Shown here piece by piece: positions 7,955-15,892 of a stretch of 64,000 nt of DNA; positions within the stretch are counted from its first letter, which is position 1; the number at the start of each line of letters is the position of its first letter. This DNA is from Sulfuricella sp. (GTDB lineage Bacteria; Pseudomonadota; Gammaproteobacteria; Burkholderiales; Sulfuricellaceae): positions 49,759-113,758 of the forward strand of contig JAQTNE010000009.1 in the NCBI GenBank assembly GCA_028713975.1, in the 5' to 3' direction. The notes beneath the pieces are model-generated. The model did not search any database. It had not been told where the DNA came from and was given only the letters and a program-made list of their open reading frames with translations. The translations under genes and the position numbers were made by a program.

Positions 7955-9349
7955 CTAAAGCACCTCTGCCGCGTAATCCGCCAGCCTCGAGCGTTCGCCG
8001 CGCATCAGCGTGACATGGCCGGAGTGTTCCCATCCCTTGAAGCGATCCACCACGTAGGTTAAGCCGGAACTGCCTTCGGTCAGGTAGGGCGTGTCGATCT
8101 GCGCGATATTGCCGAGGCAGACCACCTTGGTGCCGGGGCCGGCACGCGTGACCAGGGTTTTCATCTGCTTCGGCGTAAGGTTCTGCGCCTCGTCGATGAT
8201 CAAAAACTTCTTCAGGAAGGTACGTCCGCGCATGAAGTTGAGCGATTTGATTTTGACCCGTGAGCGGATCAAATCCTGCGTCGCGGCGCGCCCCCAGTCG
8301 CCGGCTTCTTCGTCGGTCTTGTTGAGCACGTCCAGATTGTCTTCCAGCGCGCCCATCCACGGTGCCATTTTTTCTTCCTCGGTGCCGGGCAGGAAGCCGA
8401 TGTCTTCACCGACCGGCACGGTGACGCGGGTCATGATGATCTCGCTGTAAAGCTTCTGGTCCAGCGTCTGCGTCAGGGCCGAAGCCAGGGTAAGCAGGGT
8501 TTTGCCGGTGCCGGCCTGACCCAGCAGGGTGATGAAGTCCACCTCCGGATTCATCAGCAGATTCAGTGCGAAATTCTGCTCGCGGTTACGCGCAACAATG
8601 CCCCAAACGTTGTTCTTGTGGTGGGTAAAATCCTTCACCGTTTCCAGCACGGCGCTGTTGCCGTTCAATTCCTTGACGATGGCGTGGAACGGATTGTCGA
8701 ATTCGAAATAGACAAATTCGTTGATCATCAGGCTGGAGCAGAGCGGCCCCTTGATGCGGTAATAGGTATGGCCGTTCGCCTGCCAGGATTCCATGCCCTT
8801 GCCGTGCTTGTCCCAAAATTCCGCCGGCAGCGCCTTGAGCCCGGTGTAAAGCAGGTCGGTGTCTTCCAGCACCTTGTCGTTGAAGTAATCTTCCGCGGCA
8901 AAACCCAGTGCGCGGGCCTTGATGCGCATGTTGATGTCTTTACTGACGAGGATGACTTCGCGCTTCGGGAACTGCGCCTGCAAACTCATCACCACGCTGA
9001 TGATCTGATTATCTGCCTTGCTGGTCGGCATGCCGGCAGGCAGTTCGCCGTTCATCTGCTTGGTTTGCAGGAACAGGCATCCGCTACAGCTTTTATTGTG
9101 GGTGGAAAGGGGAAAACCGTCTTCCATCGCAGTCTGTGCGCCGCTGACAATCTCGTCGAGAAAGCGGCTGGCCTGGCGTGCGTTGCGCGCAACCTCGGTC
9201 ATGCCCTTCTTGTTGTTGTCCAGCTCCTCCAGCGTGATCATCGGCAGGAAGATGTCGTGTTCTTCAAAGTGAAACAGGCTGGAGGGATCGTGCATCAGCA
9301 CGTTGGTGTCGAGAACGAACAGCTTGGTGGTACGGGACTTTCGTGCCAT
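7955..9349 (-). CDS. PIN domain-PhoH family ATPase (PhoH2-like)
   Basis: The 464-aa protein fuses an N-terminal PIN ribonuclease domain (KLFVLDTNVLMHDP at about residues 9-22, acidic residues TLEELD and SKADNQII, DINMRIKA) to a C-terminal PhoH P-loop ATPase (GQAGTGKT near residue 280, DEAQNLTPKQMKT, and a GNIAQID sensor). PhoH2 proteins of this architecture have been described as ATP-dependent RNA helicases/RNases, some with an upstream antitoxin; no such partner is seen here. I chose ATG 9349 (MARKSRTTK); the in-frame ATG at 9409 adds 20 atypical residues. Confidence 0.93.
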   Translation of the reverse strand: MARKSRTTKLFVLDTNVLMHDPSSLFHFEEHDIFLPMITLEELDNNKKGMTEVARNARQASRFLDEIVSGAQTAMEDGFPLSTHNKSCSGCLFLQTKQMNGELPAGMPTSKADNQIISVVMSLQAQFPKREVILVSKDINMRIKARALGFAAEDYFNDKVLEDTDLLYTGLKALPAEFWDKHGKGMESWQANGHTYYRIKGPLCSSLMINEFVYFEFDNPFHAIVKELNGNSAVLETVKDFTHHKNNVWGIVARNREQNFALNLLMNPEVDFITLLGQAGTGKTLLTLASALTQTLDQKLYSEIIMTRVTVPVGEDIGFLPGTEEEKMAPWMGALEDNLDVLNKTDEEAGDWGRAATQDLIRSRVKIKSLNFMRGRTFLKKFLIIDEAQNLTPKQMKTLVTRAGPGTKVVCLGNIAQIDTPYLTEGSSGLTYVVDRFKGWEHSGHVTLMRGERSRLADYAAEVL

Positions 9350-9462
9350 GTTGAGCCCTTTATTAATTATGTGAACGTCTGCTACATTGTTGACAAAAAC
9401 GGGCTGCAAGGCAACAGGTATGTGATGACATAATGGTTACAATAAAATTTTGATCCCCCGCC

Positions 9463-10041
9463 ATGAGTGACGACACCGAACCCACCAAGCCAGAAACCGC
9501 GCGCCTGTTTTTCGCGCTGTGGCCCGATGCACCCACCTGCGCCCGTCTGGACGAGGCCGGCAGGCGATTGCACGAGATTTGCGGCGGGCGCCGCACGCGG
9601 GCGGAAACAATCCATTTAACCCTGGCGTTTCTTGGCGATGTCGATCTGGCGCGGATTGACGAGCTGCTCCTGCTGGCCGGGGAGATTCAGGCTCCTGCTT
9701 TTGCCTTCAGGCTGACACACTCCGGCTGGTGGCAGCATAACCGGATCGCCTGGATCGCGCCGGATGAGACTCCACTAGAACTGGCGCGACTGGTCGATGG
9801 GTTGAAGCAAAGATTGGGTAGCGCGGGGTTCCGCCTTGAGGCCAGGCCATTCGTTCCGCACGTCACGCTGCTGCGCAAAGCCAACTGCAACAAAGAGGTG
9901 TTGCCGAGCGAGGTGATTGAATGGCGTGCCGGGGATTTTGTTCTGGTCAGATCGGTGCTGAGCGAGCGCGGAGCGGCCTACGAGGTGATAGGCCACTGGC
10001 CGTTATTGCATGGAAATAACGATAAATTGAGGGAAAACTAA
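9463..10041 (+). CDS. thpR: RNA 2',3'-cyclic phosphodiesterase ThpR
   Basis: A 192-aa member of the 2H phosphoesterase superfamily. The two H-x-T/S-x motifs are HLTL at about residues 51-54 and HVTL at about 129-132, and the N-terminus RLFFALWPD is typical of ThpR/LigT. The family hydrolyses 2',3'-cyclic phosphate ends of RNA and can ligate tRNA halves in vitro. It is divergent from phoH across 113 bp. Its stop codon overlaps the first base pairs of a palindromic repeat element (10040-10154). Confidence 0.92.
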   Translation: MSDDTEPTKPETARLFFALWPDAPTCARLDEAGRRLHEICGGRRTRAETIHLTLAFLGDVDLARIDELLLLAGEIQAPAFAFRLTHSGWWQHNRIAWIAPDETPLELARLVDGLKQRLGSAGFRLEARPFVPHVTLLRKANCNKEVLPSEVIEWRAGDFVLVRSVLSERGAAYEVIGHWPLLHGNNDKLREN

Positions 10042-10154
10042 CCGCCGATAAACGCCGATGGACGCCGATTCTTAAGGTAAGTCGATTCGCTGTGATTGAA
10101 TAACGGCATGACCTATCTGCGTTTATCTGTTTCTATCGGTGTTCATCGGCGGTT
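10040..10154. repeat. Long-armed palindromic element A
   Basis: An inverted repeat between the convergent thpR and host-attachment genes. The left arm (10040-10069) is built from short units related to AACGCCGAT. The right arm (10115-10154) is its imperfect reverse complement and ends ATCGGCGGTT. About 45 bp separate the arms. The design (arms of 8-10 bp iterated units, outer AACCGC) matches elements B, C and D at 17158, 49564 and 50477, although the unit differs (CGCCGAT instead of GCAGAGGA). Confidence 0.8.
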
Positions 10155-10170
10155 GATTGATCGCCTTCGG

Positions 10171-10614
10171 TCATTGCAGATAAATGAGTTTTTCAAGGTG
10201 CCCCGTCAACTCCTTGCTGGTCGCCTTGGTGTAATCCTTGTCCAGGCTCCCATCGATCAGGCCGCGCACCTGAATGCTGAACATGCTGTTGAGCAGGCCG
10301 TGGAAACGCGGTTCGGCGGCCACGATGAGGCGCTGATACTGGTTGCCGGTGCGCCCTTGCTCGACGTGTTGGGCGAGTTCCCGTGCGAAGGTTTCATGTT
10401 CGTGCTGCTTCGGGTCGGTTGCCGGCTGGCGTGATCCATGGCCATTGCCAGAGCTTTGCATATGGCCGGCGCGGTCAGACACGAGATCCGCGTTTTTCTT
10501 CCTGCTGTCGGGGTGGTCGAAGGCGGCGATCTCCTCCAAACCCTCGTTGATTCCTTTATTGGCGTAGATTTTTGCTTCACTGGCATTTGCGACAAGAATC
10601 CAGGTTGTAGCCAT
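10171..10614 (-). CDS. Host attachment family protein (eRF1-like fold)
   Basis: This 147-aa protein begins MATTWILVANASEAKIY, the signature of the 'protein required for attachment to host cells' family (baeRF-like, related to archaeal release factor eRF1). The middle part carries SDRAGHMQSSGNGHGSR and the end has the conserved KDYTKATSKELTGHLEKL. The cellular role in free-living bacteria is not established; stress-related or ribosome-associated functions are guesses. I chose ATG 10614, preceded by GGGGG; a frame to 10650 adds 12 unlikely residues. Confidence 0.87.
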   Translation of the reverse strand: MATTWILVANASEAKIYANKGINEGLEEIAAFDHPDSRKKNADLVSDRAGHMQSSGNGHGSRQPATDPKQHEHETFARELAQHVEQGRTGNQYQRLIVAAEPRFHGLLNSMFSIQVRGLIDGSLDKDYTKATSKELTGHLEKLIYLQ

Positions 10615-10925
10615 GTTGCCCCCATTCCAGAAGTGAATTAACAAGACCAAATTTAATCGTAACAGCTAATTGACCCGAGTCAAGGTAAGGTTCTGATTTG
10701 TTCAGAAATCCGTTGTGCAGCAAAGGCGGAGGCTCGGTTGCGGCGGTTTCGCCATATCTCTTGTGGCGGGCAGGAAAGGGTTCTATGATGCTGGAATGGT
10801 TTTAAAGCTGGCCTCCCTTGTTGTTTGGATGGGAAATGGTCGCAGGTAGAAGTAATGGAGATAGATTCGTTGCGGGTGTTTTATTTTTTATACAGCATCT
10901 TTAATAAAGAAGAAACTTGTGGTGT
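10615..10925. other. Gene-free stretch before the hicA islet
   Basis: About 310 bp with no convincing ORF. Base composition becomes AT-rich toward the right end (10860-10925, runs such as TTTTATTTTTTATAC), marking the border of the hicAB islet. The left end holds the leader of the host attachment gene. No tRNA, attachment site or insertion sequence end was recognised. Confidence 0.6.
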
Positions 10926-10947
10926 GTAACTGTTTTTCAGTTACAAT
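10926..10947 (+). promoter_or_regulatory. Operator-like palindrome over the hicA -10 box
   Basis: GTAACTG (10926-10932), a TTTTT spacer and CAGTTAC (10938-10944) form a perfect 7-bp inverted repeat 25 bp before the hicA start. Its right arm overlaps a TACAAT -10 candidate at 10942-10947; a weak -35 (TTGTGG, 10917-10922) lies 19 bp upstream. HicB proteins with a ribbon-helix-helix domain repress their own operons by binding such palindromes, so this is the likely autoregulatory site. Confidence 0.7.
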
Positions 10948-10969
10948 TTCAAATGGGTCGGTAATCTAC

Positions 10970-11233
10970 ATGTCTAAATATGACAAAATTCTTGCGAGGC
11001 TGTGCGCAAAGCCGACCCCTGCCGACATTAAGTGGGATGAGCTGACGGGCGTATTAAGACACTTAGGATATACGTTGCTAAAGAACAGCGGTTCACGCAG
11101 GAAGTTCTATCACAAGTATAAAGATGATTTGATTATTTGCCATGAGCCACATCCCTCACCAGAAGTGGACAAGGGATGTATAGCAGATGTTGCAGAGCAC
11201 TTAATAAATCATAATTTTACAAATAGAGGCTAA
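10970..11233 (+). CDS. hicA: HicA-family toxin (mRNA interferase)
   Basis: An 87-aa protein of the HicA type: a small double-stranded-RNA-binding-like fold that cleaves mRNA when free of HicB. The core GYTLLKNSGSRRKFYHKYKD (about residues 34-53) and the IICHEPHPSPEVDKG segment fit the family. Where E. coli HicA has the catalytic His in GSH, this protein has GSR; nearby His residues (YHK, CHEPH) might substitute. ATG 10970 gives the normal length. hicB starts 2 bp after the stop. The operator palindrome at 10926-10944 is probably its control site. Confidence 0.85.
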   Translation: MSKYDKILARLCAKPTPADIKWDELTGVLRHLGYTLLKNSGSRRKFYHKYKDDLIICHEPHPSPEVDKGCIADVAEHLINHNFTNRG

Positions 11234-11235
11234 CA

Positions 11236-11769
11236 GTGGATATTTTGAAATATAAGGATTATGAAGGCACTGCAGAGTTAGATATGACTCGAGGGATTTG
11301 TCGTGGGAAAATATTATTCATTAACGACTTAGTGACCTACGAGGCGGCGTTGCCTGCTAATTTACAAAAAGAATTTGAAGCTGCGGTCAATGATTATATT
11401 GAGACTTGCGCGGCTCTTGGTCGAGAGCCGCAGAAGTCTTTAAAGGGGCAATTTAATGTTCGCATTCCGCAGGCTTTGCACAAGGCGGCAGTACTTAGAG
11501 CTTTAGTAGAAAATCTTTCATTAAATGATGTGGTAGTGCGAGCGCTGGATGCATTTGTAAATGCAAAAGTAGATATCAACAACCATGTCGAAACGAAAAA
11601 CTACTATATTGGAACGGGCGAATTTCAACGAGCTGTTGCCTCTGCGAGCGATGACAGCGCGCCCCATGTCATTTATGGTAATACTGCATTTGCATCTGAT
11701 GCTATTACGGTAGTTAGTGCGCCAGCCATCGTCCCCAAGGGAAATAAGCATGCAGCCACCAAACATTAA
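11236..11769 (+). CDS. hicB: HicB-family antitoxin, long form
   Basis: A 177-aa protein beginning with GTG at 11236, 2 bp after hicA. Residues 1-70 are the HicB partial-RNase-H-like domain (MTRGICRGKILFINDLVTYEA). Residues about 73-112 (GQFNVRIPQALHKAAVLRAL, SLNDVVVRALDAFV) are a ribbon-helix-helix DNA-binding domain. The last 60 residues are an extra, low-complexity tail not usual for HicB (commonly 110-140 aa). HicB would neutralise HicA and repress the operon. The end overlaps a third gene by 20 bp. Confidence 0.88.
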   Translation: MDILKYKDYEGTAELDMTRGICRGKILFINDLVTYEAALPANLQKEFEAAVNDYIETCAALGREPQKSLKGQFNVRIPQALHKAAVLRALVENLSLNDVVVRALDAFVNAKVDINNHVETKNYYIGTGEFQRAVASASDDSAPHVIYGNTAFASDAITVVSAPAIVPKGNKHAATKH

Positions 11770-12052
11770 GCCACCAAATATTGTTGGTTCGCATGAACTT
11801 CGAGAAATTACTGAACTGCTCATAAAGCATCATGGATTACATGAGGGTTTATATGATTTAGCGCTTGAGTTTCAGATAGCGGTTGGTGCCGTAGGTCCTG
11901 ATCCTTCTTCGATTGTACCTGGAGCAATGATTGGTGTTAGACGTATAGGTCTTGTAAATACAGATAAAGAAGGCCCATCCACAGTTAACGCTGCAGAGGC
12001 TAACCCTATGGTCACAAAGAAAGCGGCGGTTAAGAAGGCTGCCAAAAAATAA
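11750..12052 (+). CDS. Third gene of the hicAB operon, basic-tailed hypothetical protein
   Basis: A 100-aa protein starting inside the end of hicB (20-bp overlap), with AAGGGA at 11737-11742 as ribosome binding site. Residues about 13-70 look like a small folded domain (LREITELLIKHHGLHEGLYD, then VGPDPSSIVPGAMIGVRRIGL). The last 13 residues are Lys/Ala-rich (VTKKAAVKKAAKK), like the tails of histone H1-like proteins, and could bind nucleic acid. I do not recognise the family. The tight overlap argues for co-translation with HicB. Confidence 0.75.
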   Translation: MQPPNIKPPNIVGSHELREITELLIKHHGLHEGLYDLALEFQIAVGAVGPDPSSIVPGAMIGVRRIGLVNTDKEGPSTVNAAEANPMVTKKAAVKKAAKK

Positions 12053-12176
12053 GAACTGAGCGTTGAGGCATGGGGATAGAGACATAACAATCATCTATAC
12101 CGAGCTTTAGTGTTGCTTCCAGTGCCCAGATTTACTTGAACCAGCGAGCCATCCCCACTCGCACTCTATAGCCGTC

Positions 12177-13262
12177 CTATTCCCCCATCGCCCTCTGCGC
12201 CGCTTCGCGGAAGCTGTCCATGCCGATATCCGGAAGATCGAGAATCAGCGCTTCGCCGAACTGGGCATAGTGTTTTGCCGTGGAGCGGTTGTAGGCAGGG
12301 TCATAGTGTTTTACCAGCAGTTCTCCGACCAGTTCGTCCCAGGCATGGTTGCAGGAGAGTGCCTGCCATTTTTCGATCACGCTCTTGCTGTGGAGCGCGG
12401 TCAGGTGCCCCAGTTTTTCATTGAGGTCTTGCGGGTTCTCTAGGAAGTGGCGGTATTCTTCCTTGAGCAGGGCGATGCGCTGTTCGTGCGCGATTTTTAC
12501 CCGGACGCAGCGTCCGCGCTGCCACATTTCTTCCAGCAGTGCGTCGGGCGCACGGATGTTGCCGATTTTCTTGCTTTCCGCTTCAACGTAGACCGGCTGC
12601 GCCGGGTCGAACTTCTGCAACGCTTCCCATAACCGGCTTTCGAACATTTTTTGCGACGGCTGCGGGGCGTCGGGCAGGCTGCCGAGGATGGAGCCGCGAT
12701 GGGCGGCCAGCCCTTCCAGGTCGAGTACCTGCGCGCCGGATTGTTCGAGCGTGGCCAGCAGCCGGCTTTTGCCCGAGCCGGTGGGGCCGCAGACAACCCG
12801 GTAATGGAAGTGGGTGGGCAAGGTTTGCAATGCGGTCAGCACGGTGGTGCGGTAGGCTTTGTAGCCGCCTTGCAATTGCTGGGCGCGCCAGCCGATCTGG
12901 TTGAGGATGTGGGTCATCGCGCCGCTACGGCTGCCGCCGCGCCAGCAGTAAACCAGCGGTCGCCAGTTCTTTGGTTTGTCGGCGAAATGCTTTTCGATGT
13001 GGTTGGCGATGTTGCGCGCTACCAGTGCTGCGCCGATTTTCTTGGCGTCGAAGGCGGAGGTTTGCTTGTAAAGGGTGCCGACCCGCGCCCGTTCTTCGTC
13101 GTTCAAAACCGGGAAATTCGTTGCGCCGGGGAGGTGGTCTTCGCGAAATTCGGTGGGCGAACGCACGTCGATGATGTCGTCAAATTTGGCCAACTGTGCT
13201 AGGGTAAGACCCTCGGCTGCGACGATGCGACGCTCGCGTTCATGGCTGGTTGTGCATAACAT
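12177..13262 (-). CDS. selU: tRNA 2-selenouridine synthase SelU/MnmH
   Basis: The 361-aa protein has an N-terminal rhodanese domain (DIIDVRSPTEF at about 29-39, catalytic Cys in VYCWRGGSRSG near residue 108) and a C-terminal P-loop domain (CGPTGSGKS near 160). SelU replaces sulfur of 2-thiouridine at the wobble position of certain tRNAs with selenium, using selenophosphate. The selenophosphate synthetase gene selD is divergently adjacent, 39 bp away, which strongly supports the call. Confidence 0.96.
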   Translation of the reverse strand: MLCTTSHERERRIVAAEGLTLAQLAKFDDIIDVRSPTEFREDHLPGATNFPVLNDEERARVGTLYKQTSAFDAKKIGAALVARNIANHIEKHFADKPKNWRPLVYCWRGGSRSGAMTHILNQIGWRAQQLQGGYKAYRTTVLTALQTLPTHFHYRVVCGPTGSGKSRLLATLEQSGAQVLDLEGLAAHRGSILGSLPDAPQPSQKMFESRLWEALQKFDPAQPVYVEAESKKIGNIRAPDALLEEMWQRGRCVRVKIAHEQRIALLKEEYRHFLENPQDLNEKLGHLTALHSKSVIEKWQALSCNHAWDELVGELLVKHYDPAYNRSTAKHYAQFGEALILDLPDIGMDSFREAAQRAMGE

Positions 13263-13301
13263 GGTGCGGTCAGAAAAATATTAGGTTCGGACGATTATAG
13301 T

Positions 13302-14339
13302 ATGAATATCAAGTTAACAGCGTTCTCTCATGGCGGCGGTTGCGGCTGCAAGATTTCCCCATCGGTACTGAGCGAAATTCTTTCCACCATGCCGGGCCGC
13401 ATTATCCCGCCGGATCTGATGGTCGGGATCGAATCCAGCGACGATGCGGCGGTGTATCGCCTGAACGCGGCGCAGGCCATCGTGGCGACCACCGATTTTT
13501 TCATGCCGATCGTGGACGACCCTTTCGACTTTGGGCGCATTGCCGCCACCAACGCAATTTCAGATATTTATGCGATGGGTGCCCAGCCAATTCTGGCGCT
13601 GGCCATCGTCGGCATGCCGGTCGACAAGCTGCCGGTCGAGGCGATTCAGGGGATTCTCAAGGGCGGCGAATCGGTATGCGCGGCAGCCGGTATCCCGATT
13701 GGCGGCGGCCATTCGATTGATTCGGTCGAGCCGATATACGGGCTGGTGGTGCTCGGCCTTGTTCACCCCGACCGAGTCAAACGCAACGACGGCGCCAAGG
13801 CGGGCGATGCGCTGATCCTGGGCAAGGGGCTGGGCATCGGCGTGATGAGCGCGGCGCTGAAAAAGGGTTTACTGTCCGAAGAAGGCTACCGCCAGATGGT
13901 GGCCAGCACCACCCAGCTCAACACGCCCGGCTCGGCGCTGGCGAATATGCCGGGAGTGCACGCCTTGACCGATGTGACCGGATTCGGCCTTTTAGGTCAT
14001 TTGCTGGAAACCTGTAGCGGCTCGAAACTCTCGGCGGAAATTGACTTCGACAGCCTGCCGTTGCTGCCGGTTGCGGAAGAGCTGGCGAAGCAAGGCCATG
14101 CGCCCGGTGCGGCAGCGCGCAACTGGGCGAGTTACGGGCACAAGGTGACTTTGCCTGCGGCTATGCCGGAATGGCAGAAAAATCTGCTGTGCGATCCGCA
14201 GACCAGCGGCGGGCTGCTAGTGGCGTGCGCTCAGGAAGATGTGGAAAGTGTGCTGGAAATTTTCAACCAGCAGGGCTTTGCCCTTGCAAGCGTGATCGGT
14301 AGCTTGCATGCCGGCGAGCCGGGGGTTGTCGTCAAATAA
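13302..14339 (+). CDS. selD: Selenophosphate synthetase SelD
   Basis: A 345-aa ATP-dependent enzyme that makes selenophosphate from selenide. The N-terminal loop HGGGCGCK carries Cys14 and Lys17, equivalent to the catalytic Cys17/Lys20 of E. coli; the active residue is Cys, not selenocysteine. Metal and nucleotide motifs include IESSDDAAVY, IGGGHSID and DVTGFGLLGH. No selA or selB is in the window, so in this locus the product serves SelU. A TATAGT sits directly before the ATG but is too close to be its normal -10 box; the promoter may lie within selU. Confidence 0.97.
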   Translation: MNIKLTAFSHGGGCGCKISPSVLSEILSTMPGRIIPPDLMVGIESSDDAAVYRLNAAQAIVATTDFFMPIVDDPFDFGRIAATNAISDIYAMGAQPILALAIVGMPVDKLPVEAIQGILKGGESVCAAAGIPIGGGHSIDSVEPIYGLVVLGLVHPDRVKRNDGAKAGDALILGKGLGIGVMSAALKKGLLSEEGYRQMVASTTQLNTPGSALANMPGVHALTDVTGFGLLGHLLETCSGSKLSAEIDFDSLPLLPVAEELAKQGHAPGAAARNWASYGHKVTLPAAMPEWQKNLLCDPQTSGGLLVACAQEDVESVLEIFNQQGFALASVIGSLHAGEPGVVVK

Positions 14340-14378
14340 CTTGAAGTTGGTTCTGAATAATAACGTGGATAATTTACG

Positions 14379-15062
14379 ATGAAGCTGCTGATTGTTGAGG
14401 ATGATGTTGCGGCTGCGGGCTTGCTGAAGCGCGGGCTGGAAGAGTCCGGCTACGCGGTCGATCTTGCCCATGACGGCGAACAGGGCTTGAAGCTGGCGCG
14501 AGCCGGAGGCCACAGCTTGTGGGTGATCGATATTATGTTGCCCGAACTCGATGGCCTGTCCATGCTCAAGGCGCTGCGGGACGAGGGTAGGGGCGCCCCG
14601 GCCCTGATCCTGAGCGCGCTCGGCAAGGTGGATGACCGGGTGGAGGGCTTGCGCGCCGGCGGCGACGATTACATGGTCAAGCCCTATGCCTTCGCCGAAT
14701 TGCTGGCGCGTGTCGAGGCTTTGCTGCGGCGGTCGCGCAGTTTTGGCGGCGGCCCGGATACCTTGCTGGAATTCGCCGACCTGAAAATCGACCTGCTCAG
14801 CCGCACCGTCACCCGCGCCGGCCAGAAAATCGACCTGCAGCCGCGCGAATTCAGCCTGCTGGAATGCCTGATGCGCCATGCCGGGCAGGTGGTGACGCGC
14901 ACCATGCTGCTGGAGATCGTGTGGGAATATTTCTTCGACCCGCAGACCAATGTGGTGGATGTGCACATCAGCCGGTTGCGCCAGAAAATCGACAAGAATT
15001 TCTCCCTCCCCTTGCTGCACACCGTGCGGGGCGCAGGCTATGTCCTGCGCGTGGATGCCTGA
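14379..15062 (+). CDS. OmpR-family response regulator
   Basis: A 227-aa regulator: receiver domain at 1-115 with acidic pocket E7/D8/D9 and phospho-acceptor Asp51, switch Lys101, and an OmpR/PhoB winged-helix DNA-binding domain at about 128-225 ending in RGAGYVLRV. It starts 39 bp after selD and overlaps the histidine kinase by one base (TGATG at 15060-15064), so the pair is co-translated. Targets are unknown. The nearest family likeness is to QseB/PmrA-type regulators. Confidence 0.94.
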   Translation: MKLLIVEDDVAAAGLLKRGLEESGYAVDLAHDGEQGLKLARAGGHSLWVIDIMLPELDGLSMLKALRDEGRGAPALILSALGKVDDRVEGLRAGGDDYMVKPYAFAELLARVEALLRRSRSFGGGPDTLLEFADLKIDLLSRTVTRAGQKIDLQPREFSLLECLMRHAGQVVTRTMLLEIVWEYFFDPQTNVVDVHISRLRQKIDKNFSLPLLHTVRGAGYVLRVDA

Positions 15063-15892
15063 TGCCGGGTGCGTGGATTTTGGCGGCGGTGCTGCTGGGC
15101 GCGGCTGGCGCGGCGCTTGGATTCTGGTTTGCCCGGCGCCGCCAGCGCAACCTGGAATCGCTGCGTAGCCGGCTGGTCGCCGTTACCCAGAGCTCGCGCC
15201 AGACCGGCGATAACATCGCGCATGACTTGAGAACGCCGCTGACCCGCTTGCATGCCGATGTCGAGACGACGCTGCGGAGCGAAGACAACGAAGCGCATCG
15301 CGCCACCCTGGAGCGAGTGCTGACCGAGATTCATGGGATGCAGAACATCATCAGCGCCTTGCTGACGCTCGGACAGGCCGAGGCGGGTGGCATGCCGGTG
15401 AAAAAGCGGGTGGTGGATATATCCGTACTGCTGGAAGAAATTCTCGAGCTATATGGGCCATCCGCCGAGGAACGGCAACTTCGGCTCCAGGGCAGGATCG
15501 CCCCTCAAATTCAGGTGGAAGCCGATCGCCAGTTGCTGGCGCGGATTTTCAGCAACCTGCTGGACAATGCGCTCAAGTATGTCCCTGCAAACGGTCTGGT
15601 GGTGCTGTCGGCGACGACCAAGGGCGGCGAGGTGGTGATTACGGTTGAAGACGATGGCCCGGGCATCCCGGTGGAAATGCGCGACAAAATTTTCGAACGC
15701 TTTACCCGGCTCGATTCCAGCCGGACACTTTCCGGCGGTGCGGGCGGATCCGGCCTCGGGCTTTCCCTGGTCAAGGCTTTTGCCAGGCTGCTTCAGGGCG
15801 ACGTGCGCGCGGAGGAAAGCCGCCTGGGCGGAGCGGCGTTTATCGTGACGCTGCCAGCAGCGACCGCAGGCTCGTCCAGACCTGCTCCATAA
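15062..15892 (+). CDS. Short sensor histidine kinase
   Basis: The 276-aa kinase has one N-terminal membrane segment (about residues 4-24), then directly the dimerisation domain with phospho-acceptor His54 in NIAHDLRTPL and the ATPase domain (N box NLLDNALKYV, G1 DDGPGIP, G2 GGSGLGLSLV). It lacks the periplasmic sensor loop and the usual HAMP domain between two membrane helices; the typical partner of such regulators is 430-480 aa. Whether this is a natural short form or a deletion cannot be told. The 3' end overlaps tesA by 53 bp. Confidence 0.9.
   Translation: MPGAWILAAVLLGAAGAALGFWFARRRQRNLESLRSRLVAVTQSSRQTGDNIAHDLRTPLTRLHADVETTLRSEDNEAHRATLERVLTEIHGMQNIISALLTLGQAEAGGMPVKKRVVDISVLLEEILELYGPSAEERQLRLQGRIAPQIQVEADRQLLARIFSNLLDNALKYVPANGLVVLSATTKGGEVVITVEDDGPGIPVEMRDKIFERFTRLDSSRTLSGGAGGSGLGLSLVKAFARLLQGDVRAEESRLGGAAFIVTLPAATAGSSRPAP

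Noticed and set aside
12069-12170. TGGGGAT/ATCCCCA inverted repeat between the hicAB operon and selU
   Set aside because: The 7-bp arms are far apart with no T tract or arm extension, too weak for a terminator or mobile element end.
13296-13301. TATAGT before selD as its -10 box
   Set aside because: It touches the ATG, so transcription would begin inside the coding region; initiation from within selU is more likely.
13302-14339. Selenocysteine in SelD
   Set aside because: The active-site loop has two Cys codons (TGC) and no in-frame TGA, so this is the Cys form.
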